From: Histoplasma ohiense
Lineage: Eukaryota; Ascomycota; Eurotiomycetes; Onygenales; Ajellomycetaceae
Length of the DNA: 64,000 nucleotides
Assembly (NCBI GenBank): GCA_017607445.1
Contig: JAEVHH010000001.1
Span: 1,116,001-1,180,000, forward strand
Direction of reading: 5' to 3'
Part shown: one piece after another, positions 12,229-22,609 of the stretch
Layout: the number at the start of each line of letters is the position of its first letter
Numbering within the stretch: the stretch's first letter is position 1
Notes under the pieces: generated by a model
What the model saw: only the letters and a program-made list of their open reading frames with translations
Database searches by the model: none
What the model was told of the DNA's origin: nothing
Position numbers and translations under genes: made by a program

Positions 12229-12847
12229 GCGAAAAGGAGAGATCGTGTAATCTTGTTTACAGCAATGTGCCCAGGGAAAAAGGGAACTGCGAAAGGGTCT
12301 TTGAAATTAGGATTTATTTGAGATGCAGCGTGGAGAAATTTTATTTATTGAACGGAATTATTATTATTTCGCCGCACGTGTACATAAAAATATAGAACGA
12401 AATAAAAAGCGGTAGCCTTGAGATTAGCACAATAACAAGGTCAGAACAACGATGAAGTGAGGCAAACAATTTTCTTCGTTGCCAATTCGCCATACAGGGT
12501 ATATACATCCGTGTGCAGCAGGGTGAGCTCATACGCGTCGTTAAGGTCAGGAAATAAGAGAAATACTTCAAGGGTATTTATGCACAACTGGAGCCGAACA
12601 AAAATGAACGAGAAAAGAAACGAACAACAAATCCGCCTGAACGCCCTCGAGAAAACCTGGAAAACTCCAAGTTTATGTATAGTCCCCGTTCGCCCTCATT
12701 CGCCAGGTAGTGCGCAGGAAACAAGCAATAAATAAATAAAAAAGAAGTGAAAAAAATCGTATTAGGTATACGCACACTAACGTATACCCATTTCGCGATT
12801 CAGACACAAGTAAAACTCCTCGAACCTGCCTGTGAATCCCAAGACCA
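12229..12847. other. Convergent intergenic region LEU2/DOC1
   Basis: 3' flanks of two converging genes. AT-rich, with no ORF of family character. Confidence 0.55.
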
Positions 12848-14307
12848 CTACCGAATCTCCATCTCGCCCATCCAATCATCCTCATCAAACGCCGGACCAA
12901 ACACTTCGTCATTACCCGCAGCGCCCCCGCCTTGATCAACCGGCATAGACGAACCAGCCCTAACATTCCTCGCATCAGTAGCCGCATCGGCACCAGTTGC
13001 ACCGTGGGGCTTGAGAGACTTGCGTGCGCCCTCATGTCTTTCTCGGGCAAGGCGGCGATCATCACGCGCAAACACTTGGAATCCGCGGACATGAGTGTCT
13101 TTGCCGTTTTGGTGGTTTTCGCTGATGCGGACTTGGATTACCATGGCTTTGAGGACGTTGCCGGACGATGGGTCCATGTCGGTAATATCATCATAGTCGT
13201 CGTCGTCGTCGCCATCGTCGTCGCCGTCACCATCACCACCTTCATAATCAGTCTTTGGGCTGCTATTGCCATTTGACCCATCATCGAGCATTTCATCGTT
13301 AGAATCGGCCTCGTGTCCTTGGCTGACAGAAGCCCCTGTCCCCGCGCCCGATCTCGCTCCCACCTCTCCTTTCTCTCCGCTGAGATTTCCCTTCCTCCTA
13401 CTACCTCTTCTCTGACGACTCTTGCTCCCCCGCCGTCCCACCTTCTCATGCCGTCCCCCAGCCCCTTGCAGGTCGATATCCACCCACCCCGTAGGCGCTT
13501 CTCCCTGCCATATTGCGAACTCCACAAGGTCATTACCGCCCATGCCAGCCAGGAATATCATTTTGGTAGGTGTGTAACTCTCATCGAGTTCGAAGTCGAG
13601 ATACACGCGGATGCGGACGATGGCGACGCGTTTGAAAAAATGCAGCGTGAGCGTGTGTGGCTGGGGCCCGTCGGATTGCCAGAACTGGGAGGGGGACGGG
13701 TGGCGGAGGGCTGCGATGCCGCAACCTGGTTTATGCGTTGATACTGTCCAGGAAGCAAGAGAGGAGATCTCGCGCAGGTTGGCGGGGATGGGGGGAGAGG
13801 TGTGGCTTTCTGCGGAGCATTGTTAAAATCGCGCCCTACAGAAAGAAAAAAAAAAAAAAGAAAAAAGAAAAAGACAAAAACAAAACTATAAATGCAAAGG
13901 ATATACAGGGCCCGAGAAAAAAAAATACCATCGTAATCATCATATTCCTGACCCTCCATCTCTACCTCACCCTCCTCATGCCTCAATTCCTCATCATCAC
14001 CCTCCTCATCCTCGATGTCAATATCGATATCATCTTCATCTTCGTCATCATGCTCCTCCCCACTCTCCCCTAGGTCCTCCTCCGTATCTGCGAGGTCAGG
14101 GTCGCCACCAATGGGTAAATTATGCAGACGAGGATGCCCATCGTTTGCAGGAAATATTTCCGCGCGCGGGTTCCGGGCAGGAACCGGAGGCTCGAAGTTG
14201 GGATGGCGGTGGGGTCGGTCATTTGATGGAGTTGAGGCGGAAGCTCCATCTTCACTCGGGAAAGCGGAGTGGCCGCCGACGCCCCGTCGAAGGCCGTGGC
14301 GGGGCAT
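12848..14307 (-). CDS. DOC1: Anaphase-promoting complex subunit 10 (DOC1/APC10)
   Basis: Processivity subunit of the APC/C ubiquitin ligase that helps form the destruction-box receptor. Exons are 14307-13929 and 13809-12848, giving 446 residues. The join restores YDESHTSPPPIPANLREI and leads into the DOC (galactose-binding-like) domain, with SSLASWTVSTHKPGCG, ALRHPSPSQFWQSDGPQPHT, RVYLDFELDESYTPTKM and a later QVRISENHQNGKDTHVRGF. The domain is split by a roughly 90-residue insert, basic then Asp/Gly-rich, between WVDIDLQ and VLKAMVIQV. An acidic tract also precedes the domain. The protein ends in Ile-Arg, the known IR tail that docks APC10 on Cdc27/APC3. The start at 14307 is the first ATG; a GTG 21 nt upstream in the same frame is ignored. 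Confidence 0.9.
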
Positions 14308-15358
14308 TGGCGACGGGGAATTAGTCACAGATACAAGGTCATCGGGAGTAATCTGGAAGCTCAGAAAGAAATCCCCCGCGGTGTATAAATGTGGCGTTCA
14401 ACGAATGTTTCATTGCGGAGAATTGGCGCGCGGTTAACAATGAGCAACAGACGCCAATCACGTGGAGAAGCTCTTTGACGCGGCTACTTTGTGAAGGCTA
14501 ACAACTACAAAAGTAAATCGACGCACGATTATATTTGAAAAGTAAAATTGTAAAAGGAAAAGAGTGCGGGGATATCTTCTACGGCGTGGTAATTTACAAA
14601 AATCAGAAAGGGAAAAAAAAAATAAAATAAAATAAAAAACGTAGAAACAACATCAAAGCGTGGGAAACAAAAATAAAAAAAATTGAGAAGACGGAGGGAA
14701 AAATGGGGGTGAGAGTATAATAAAACTAGAAGGTATAACTAAAAAACAGAGTTCTGAATGTTATGGCAATAAGTAGAAATAATAGTAGAAAAGGACAAAG
14801 GTCAAAGAATCACGAGAGAAAGAAACAGTAGTAATTGTAGTAATAATAATAGTAATTATAAGAAATAAAAGAGAAAACAAAAAAGGAAAGAAATGGTGAA
14901 AGGAGAAAATGAATATAAAAGAAAAGCGAATGTTTAAATCGAAATCAATCAATCCTTGCATCCATCCATCCCATCCATCAAAGGAATATCGAGCGGGAAA
15001 GGGGGTGAGAAAAAAAGAATACTGAAGAGAAACGATATATTGGCTTATGCAAGTCACTCTGTTGTTTATCGATTCCCTCATCAGTTTGCAAATGTCCCTG
15101 CCCTAGAAGGAGAATATAAGGCAGAAAAGAACATTAAAAAAAAAAAAAAAAAAAAAATACAGAATGGTGAATGGAAACTGAGCTGAGCCCATGCTGTTTC
15201 TGTCCTCGTGCGGATGGATACCTTAAAAGAAAATAATGATCAAAAAAGCGGGGATCTTCCATCGGCTGCTCAAAAGGTTATCCGAAACTCGCTTTCGATT
15301 TCGATTTCATCGATTCCACTGACCAAAAGCAGCGAAGACCGACACATAAATTGTATCA
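14308..15358. other. DOC1 promoter region and PIS1 3' flank
   Basis: Very AT-rich and purine-rich on this strand, with a run of about 23 A near 15135. Both flanking genes are on the minus strand. No gene was recognised. Confidence 0.5.
14325..14342 (-). promoter_or_regulatory. Possible five-codon uORF in the DOC1 leader
   Basis: An ATG at 14342 opens a frame MTLYL that ends in TGA, 17 nt before the DOC1 start. It matters only if transcription begins upstream of it. Confidence 0.3.
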
Positions 15359-16576
15359 TCACCGCTTCTTAGCCGTGGACGACCTTTGTTGCCGTTGCTG
15401 CTCCTTCCTCCTCATCAGATCCCCCTCAGCCAGCCACCGGCTTGCCTTAACCATTTGCACAACATTGATGAATTGTTTGCCCGCCATGATCGGCGCGGAA
15501 ATGCCTGTGATGACCCATGGCCAGAAGCTGTCCATCTTGTTCGCGCGGGCGAGCTCAAGGGCGCCGGCGCTCCAGGGGCTGGAGAAGAGGCTGGATAATG
15601 GAGCGACAGCTGGTGATCCTGGCTGCGCTGAAGCAGCGCCTAGTCCTTCCCCGCCAACAGGTTGGAGGAGGGAGGGAGATAGGGTTGGCGAGGAGAAGGA
15701 AAGGAGGTAGAGGCCAATGAAGAAGAGTTCGTTGAAGAGGCAGAAGACGAAGAGGACGGTCTTTTTATTTCATTTTTTTGGCCGAGTGTGGGCACACAAC
15801 AATGTCAGCTAATGGCGATGTCGTAGGTAATGGTATTGTTGAGATAGATAGTTCTCACCTTGCTATTATAGTACTGGTACAGAATCCAGCTCCTGCTCGA
15901 ATCGACTTTCTTGTGGCTTTGGCCCGAACCACCCATTGTCAACGTCGCATACATATGCATGTAGTGGCTGGCCAGGTCGAGGCTGATCAGGCCTTGGAAG
16001 AGAATCGCCCATCGCGGCCATGCGGAACTCAGGAACACTAACAGACAAGCCGTGGTGCATCGATCTGTCACCATATCCAGCACCGCTCCAAAGGTGGTGG
16101 ACTGGTTGAAGTGGCGAGCTGCTACGCCGTCCAGGGCATCGAGGAGACACGATATGCTGTAGAGGAGAGAGCAGGTTCGTGGGTGAAGGGGCATATAATA
16201 GAGGGAGGCGATTGCAAGGAAAACGCGGAAGTAACCTGCATCAAAAAAGAAGATAGCCAGGGGAAGACGGTTAGCATTCGGGAGCGGAAGCCAAAAGGTT
16301 CTCAGAAGACGGAACGCAGAGCCAAAGTGCCAAGAACCCACCGATTATATTAGGGTAAAAGAGGAATATATTCTCATTGTGTTCGGCTGGCACAGCAGGG
16401 GAGCGGGATCGTCTCCGCTTGGAGGCAGAGGATGAGGTGGTGGGGGACGTATTATTATTCTTGTGCACAGAGCCATTGGCGGTGGCCATGGTATCTTCCA
16501 CCTCGTCGTCAAGCGTAGGTGGCGTTAAACCTCCGCCTGATGTCGCGGCCTTTTGCCGTCTCGTGCGCATACTCAT
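15359..16576 (-). CDS. PIS1: CDP-diacylglycerol-inositol 3-phosphatidyltransferase (phosphatidylinositol synthase)
   Basis: ER membrane enzyme that joins CDP-diacylglycerol and myo-inositol to make phosphatidylinositol. Exons are 16576-16342, 16235-15859 and 15760-15359, giving 337 residues. The CDP-alcohol phosphatidyltransferase motif DG-x2-AR-x8-G-x3-D-x3-D is complete in DALDGVAARH...GAVLDMVTD. Hydrophobic helices follow, including CLLVFLSSAWPRWAILF and the exon-3 segment VLFVFCLFNELFFIGLYLL. The N-terminal 65 residues are a low-complexity Ser/Arg/Lys extension; after it NENIFLFYPNIIGYFRVFLA starts the core as in yeast Pis1. The start at 16576 (MSMRTRRQKAA) is preferred over a longer frame that begins upstream. 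PIS1 feeds inositol lipid and inositolphosphoceramide synthesis, the same lipid sphere as SCS7 and PSD1 here. Intact. Confidence 0.92.
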
Positions 16577-19155
16577 TGCTGTAGGGGGAGAAAAATAGAT
16601 GATCCCTCCCCGGAGGACCTGAGCTGTTGTAAAACAGCGGAGCAAAAGAGGATTGCGGAGGTGTCGGAACCAAGCTCGACCGGGGCTTGTAACGCGGGGG
16701 CTACTTCTGACTTAAGACGCAGGCGACTGAGAACTGGAACAATTCCCGTAATTTTGCTTATTGGCGAGGGAGGCTAGCGGCGGAGCAATGCAGGTGGTGA
16801 TGCGGGGATGCGAGGAGGACAAGGAGTGTGGTCGAGTGGCAGCGTGAGGATGTTTGAATGTAACTACGCAGGAGAAGCCGCGAGAGAGTCTTTAAACAAA
16901 CAAAGCTGCGGCAAACAACAATTCGGGGTCAGCAAACAAACGCAGACCGCGTGTCTGGTGGGATGCAGACGTGAAGATATATCCGTGAGTAAATAAAGAC
17001 ACAGATCTCGGCGGCAGACAAGAGTCAAGGAAGGCTGCTGTTTAAATATTTTGCAGAAACGCATGGATGTGACGTGGAAATGTCAACTCACTCACATACT
17101 TACTCACTCACTCACTCTGCAGAGGATTATTCCAATATGACCGACAATCCTGGAGCTGGGGATAGCTGGCCGAAAAAAAACGGAGGTCGAAGAGAAAATA
17201 AACACCCAGCCGCAGCAGATGCGACGTCACTTCGAAGTAAATATTAAAGAGGCAGCAAGAAATGATTTCAATAAGCTACTGGATAGTAAAGTATATAAAG
17301 AAATGAGAACAAAGGTGTCTTCAATTTATTTAGTCTGATGATATAATATTTAATCAACTGTACACAGAAAAAAAAAATATTTAATGATTCCTTTCAGCTT
17401 CTTTTCCTCCCTGTTTGTCTTTCAAATTCTTACCTGCTCCATCTCTGAGCTAACTTCGCAGTAACTTGCTTCCTCCGAATTCTGCCTATTTAAATAAATC
17501 CATAAAGAGCTAGCTAGCTACCAATGGATGACGCCAGGATTCAGGGGTAGGTTTAGTTCTAAGGTGGGAGAATTCAAATCAGCAGAATGTGCCCAAGTCT
17601 GCTTGGTTATTTATTCAACTTATTTTCCCCTTCTTCCCTTACTCTCTGCTTCCATTCTTACTCCTATTCTCCCCTCGTCCTATTATTTCGGATCCATTAC
17701 TGGCTCCGCTGTTCCGTTTTATCACCAGCCTTTTGGTCGCTGACTCGTCGCTGGTCCACCAAGGGCTCGCTTTGAACGATTTTACTCTGGGCTGCGTACC
17801 CACATAGCCTCGAAGAAGCCTATGCGGAAAAGCAAACCAGAGGGTGTTCCTCATCCCAGACCGCTTGCTGGTCCTCATTCTCCCGATCCTGAATCTTGAG
17901 CGTCCATATAGAAGCCCCAACGGTCTCTGGTTGGTCCCCCTGTGTGCAAATTGTTGCTCCCCAGGCGCGTCCTCTGTGGGTACATGTCCGGGTCTTGACC
18001 ACATCCAGAGGCTTATCTGGCCTCTCGTGTCACCTCTGCCTACCGGTTGCGTAGCAGGTGAACTAAACTCTTTCAGCTCCCTCAGCATCCCCCTTTCATC
18101 AAGGGACGTGTTTGAGTGTCTACTCCGTACAGATAAGCCACAAATGTGAGGTCATTCTCGTGATCTCGCAGTACAGTACCGCTTTCGCCAGCTCTCTTTG
18201 CCTGGAAGCCTCTACAGCCACAACGGAAGATGGCCATGTGAAAATCAGCAGTGAAAATCAGGAGTGAAAATCAGGAGCGAAAATCATCTTGCTGAAAGTG
18301 GGATATGATCCTGGCATGTACGAGCCACTGCGGCTGAACACAACGGAAACAAAATTCAGCCGTGGCTGCTCAAGGGCGAGAGAAAGTTGTGTAGCGGACA
18401 AAAGCACTTTGAGAAGCACCAAAATACCAATACTATTAAAAATAAATCCAAAGAATAAACGATATGTTGGCATCCCTATCGCTCACTTAATGCCACGTGA
18501 CCCACACCTATTTAAGCCTGTGCTGTGCCCGCTGGATACTAACAATGAACCAACCTTCCTGGTGAACGATCAATATATATGACACCCATCTCACAAGCTG
18601 CAAGGCTTAGCCATTTCTTGGCGTGTAGCAGTCTCACTCTGTCTATGACCGTGTGCTGCCATAGTTATCTTCGCCGAGAACAACCTGGCGTTTTATAGAA
18701 ATAGTAGGGATATAAAACAATCTCGACATCCCTTGCTAAGGCCAAAGTCGCAAGTCGGCTTAGTTTCTTTTCGGGGATCCATCATAGTCCCTGCATTCAC
18801 CCAGTTCTAGTGGATATGGGGCGATTTCCTTGAGCCATGGGTGATGTTGGGATGCACACTAACGTATCCCAAGGCAAAAATTCATCCGTCCTGGCACAAC
18901 AGTCACCTTGCTTTTTTTCCATTCCGGCCCGAAGTGAGCTGAATCAGGTCAATGTTGATAATGGGAGGTAGTGAGATGCGCTTGGCACGGTTAATACCTA
19001 GCTCTTTGCACCAAACGTCCACATTGAAAGGAAAAAAAAAAAAAAAAGATTGAGAATATACAGAGTGATGCATACAGCATTTACATCGTTTCATTTCTGT
19101 AAATGCTTCGGCTCAGACACTCCGTGATATAGAGCTCTGTCGTATGATCCCGGAC
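16577..19155. other. Gene-poor region, 2.6 kb
   Basis: Contains TCAC microsatellite-like sequence near 17100, AT-rich spacers and a GC-richer patch at about 17640-18090 with overlapping frames on both strands. I could not match that patch to any family. A 13-bp tandem repeat lies at 18238. No convincing gene was found. Confidence 0.5.
18238..18289 (+). repeat. Four-copy 13-bp tandem repeat
   Basis: Units are GTGAAAATCAGCA, GTGAAAATCAGGA (twice) and GCGAAAATCATCT, directly adjacent. No coding context. Confidence 0.85.
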
Positions 19156-20299
19156 TCACCACCCTTTCACAATTTTCAGCTTAACGTCGACCCCATCCTC
19201 CGGCACACCGAAAGCCCCGTGCTTCAACTTGAGCTCCTTCCCCGGATCCAAAAGCTCCATTTCAAATCTCCCCAACCATGGCCGCCACCAAGCAGGCCAA
19301 CTCCGCCTGTGCGAACGATGCTCCAATACAGCTTCGCGGACCATGGAAAAAATGTTAGAAATGCATAGTTGTTAGTTGCGCCGCCTGAATTTGCATTGCC
19401 GGGACCCATCCAGCGCTCGGGATTGAATATTCCCGCATCCGGTCCCCATAGCTTGGGGTTGTGGTTCGTGACTGCGGGCGAAATAACAATACCGGTTCCC
19501 TTTGGAATGAGCGTGTCAAAAATAGCACTGTGTTTCGGACTGCCTCACGTTGTATCATAGACAGAGGGGGTTAGAAGCGGAGTTTCATTGCAAAGCGCAT
19601 GTAGGTAGGGGAGAGAGACAATGAGGGGGGCGGAGATAGGCGGCGGTGGAGAGTTCAAGTGAGATGGATGGCAGGGAGGACCGAACTTCCTCTCGAAGCT
19701 GGGTTCGGATCCCGGGCTGCTTGCAGAGGACATAAACAACAAGTTAAAAAGCAGAGGATGTTGTATCGTGCCCAGCAGAAAGAAAAGTCATGATTTGGTC
19801 AACAAGTAAGTTCCCGGTTGGTAAATTCTCCCCATTTTCCATCGCAACAGAAAGTATATCTATTATGTGTTCTACCTCTTTCTTCTCTATCCTCTGCCGC
19901 TTATCCTGGAGAGGGCGTTCGCAGAAGTTACGGACGTATTGAACACCGTCTCAAACATCGCGGTTGTGTTTTATTGGTAAACGGGAGAAAAAAAGTCTTG
20001 TGCTAATAAGAGAGGAAAAAATTAGACAAACAAAGTGAACGCTAGTAGTGATGGGGAAAATTTTTTCTACATTCAATAATAAGCCTGCTTGTCGGGTTCA
20101 GGATTGAGTTGAAATCATAGCCCATTCCAGCAAGGCCGATAACATCCAGAGTAGTACGCTGTGCCAAATCAGCAATCCTAATGGCCTTTGGGTTTCGTTG
20201 GGTTGTTCCGAAATCCTTTTCCTTCGCTTTGGCCATTTCTAACCCCTTGTTCCAAAAGATCCGATAAATACCCTTAACGTTCGTTGATGCTTTCGTCAC
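19156..20299 (-). pseudogene. Cytochrome P450 pseudogene
   Basis: Remnant of a fungal microsomal P450 monooxygenase. An N-terminal-side fragment (20299-20042) reads VKGIYRIFWNKGLEMAKA and AQRTTLDVIGLAGMGYDFNS, the C- to F-helix region. The K-helix region near 19600 reads LPYLHALCNET followed by a disturbed ExxR (ETPLL). Then come TLIPKGTGIVISPAVTNHNP, FNPERWMGPGN and the heme loop FHGPRSCIGASF with its Cys ligand, running to a stop at 19156. The heme loop is in frame with its upstream part only if one A of the six-A run at 19347-19352 is removed, so the gene carries a +1 frameshift there. Other lesions lie between 19560 and 20040. The fragments keep P450 order, so this is one decayed gene. 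The subfamily cannot be assigned. Confidence 0.82.
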
Positions 20300-22609
20300 A
20301 TTGATTTATGCAAGTACGCTCAACTCGGACAGGAGATCTTTTTGGCACCACGTTCAACTGTAACCTGAAACTTTCCATATCAAAGAAGATGTAACTCAAT
20401 CTATGTATAGTTAAGCATGACACATTATTATTAACCAGAGCTGAGAGAAAGAAGGGTGAACATAAATCATCAATTATGAAGAAAAGTTAGCCCAGCTAGT
20501 GGGAGCTGGCCTGCAGACAGAGCAATATAAGGTCATTATTATAAATAACCAACTAACTAAGGTTAACTAAAACCCTTGCAGATAGTCTGTCTATGTCTGT
20601 AGAGATGCAGAGTTGTCTAAAGGATGCAGCGAAGGAAAAGCTACAACAAAGCTCACACACACCCAGGACTTGAGCGGCGGACTAGACGACATGGAGGTAA
20701 CAAAGAACATGCTTATTGAAGTTCATGTTGTGGCCACACACCTGCTGAAGGGCGATTTATAACAGGATAAGGAAAGAGAACATCTTCTCAGGGCTGCGGC
20801 AGAGCTCTAAGGATGATACGCTCCGTCAAAGAGAAGCCACAAGTTTTTTTTCACTGACAACCAAGCTGCCATCCAAGCGGATATATAAAACCCTTAGTTA
20901 GACCAGTCCCCGCTAGAACGGCCAGTATATCCTCGCTGAAGCCATACGAGCGCTCGACGGGCTCCGGAGGATTCACTGGATTCCAGCTCACGTCGGAGTG
21001 CCGGGAAAGGATTCTTAGAAGCAGACAGGCTGGCAAAGTACACCGAACAACCCGAACCGGATTCGATACGGACACTGCTGGCAACCTTTGTTCTGAGAAC
21101 TTCTTCTAAATGTCCGGACTCAGAATGATATCTTTTCTTTGTGCTGGACCCTTCTCAGGTCGCCCGTAGGCCTTTCCTTGAACGGGTTCGTAGATACTTA
21201 ACGTTTTGCGAGAATAAACAGCCAGAATCGCGCTAGCATTATTCTCAGCAGGCTCTTCCATAACTACGATTTTCCAGTGTGTATATAGAGATCTCTCCAG
21301 CTTCGCACGTCCCCATGCCCTTTGGGAGGTCCCCGCGCCCGTTATATATATACATACATACATCACCACCGAAGAAGCGGCGCAGTTGGTTCTTCGCAGC
21401 TAAAGCTTAGCCCAACACAGGGACCTGCTTGTTGATTCCTATTTACAGACTAGCGCAATGCATCTCACGCATCCAACAAGCTGCAGTCTAAGGTGTTGCA
21501 TAATGGATGTATTGAGTGGTCACATGACTCACATCTGCTCTAGAACTAGGCCACAACCACCCACATATATATATCACTATGAGCACAATCGTTCAACAAA
21601 TGGTTATGTTGACTTTTTGCGCTATGAATAATTGAGTTACCATAGTGCTAGCTTATTATTTTTAGTGATGATATCTAGCGACGATATCTAGTGATGTGGT
21701 TTCCACAAAAAATTAAATATAATTAAAAATTATTGATATATGAGGTGGATAGTTTTGACAATTTGTATGGGAAATGATGATCGTTAGGAGGGAGTGATCG
21801 TTAGGTGGGTGATCAGTTATAGGCTTGCCGTAATAGCTAGCTGTAGCTAAATAAAAGCAAAACAATGGGCAATTTTTTTTTTTTTTTGTTTTCTTCACTA
21901 TCTAACCATATAAATAAAATAAACAAACCTATTCATTGATAGCCAAAAATAAAAAAAGAGGAGACGCTCTTCTGGCTCATGCGATTTCCACAGTAAGAAT
22001 ACGCATTAGTTCTGATCCTCGTTGAAAAAGAAAATGGTCTTGCCCCCGGAGATTCCAACAGTCTGGAGACGCGGGGGAATTATCATTATCATACCCGCGC
22101 CTGCCTGGCCTGACATGGGTCCCTCCCCGGCAGTCGCCAAACTTTCTTTCACGCCAAAATCGTCCTCTGCATTTTCCAATTTTTACCCATCTCATTCCTT
22201 ACCTTCCCTTCTCTCTCTCTTCTTCCTTGTTAATTCTTAATTACTTTTTTTTTTGTTCTTCTTTCTCCCTTTTTCTTTGCCCTACTTACCTACATTAAAA
22301 GGGTGAAAAAAATCGTAACCCAGTCAGGTTGAACTTTGTCGGAGCCGCATCGCATGACCAGTGATTTTGTTTGCTATCTCTCTCTGTTGAAGAGTGCGCT
22401 TTCACTCACTCACTCTCTCTCTTTTTATTTCTTCTTTTTTCTGTTTGTTTCCTCACCTGCGATGCAATTTCTTCGACAGTATTTCAGAGCTTGATCGAAT
22501 CGAGTGGGCGAGAAGCGATACCGAAATTATAAATGCTGAGCCCAAAAGCCGACCTGCCAAGCAATCCCAAACTGTGCAACTTCCCCCACCACCACGCCGA
22601 AGTCAGTTT
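20300..22609. other. Gene-poor AT-rich region downstream of the ENA-type ATPase
   Basis: Holds a LINE relic (annotated separately), a GATATCTAG-type repeat near 21663, a T17 run near 21871 and the 3' flank of the ATPase gene. Several ORFs antisense to the ATPase C-terminus are shadows. Confidence 0.5.
20845..21060 (+). mobile_element. LINE-type retrotransposon relic (RNase H fragment)
   Basis: Translated pieces read FFTDNQAAIQA near 20850-20880 and IHWIPAHVGVPGK near 20970-21010, then EADRLAKYT in another frame. These are the hallmark blocks of the RNase H domain at the end of ORF2 in Tad1-like LINEs. Stops and at least one frameshift separate them, so the copy is dead. No reverse transcriptase or poly(A) tail could be tied to it. 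Confidence 0.65.

Noticed and set aside
13831..14073. Reading the DOC1 intron region as a continuous 256-codon frame
   Set aside because: The DOC domain motif NLREISSLASW is in another frame and is reached only by splicing 13929 to 13809.
17639..18088. 149-codon minus-strand frame as a gene
   Set aside because: Overlapping long frames on both strands, no recognisable domain and no splice or start context.
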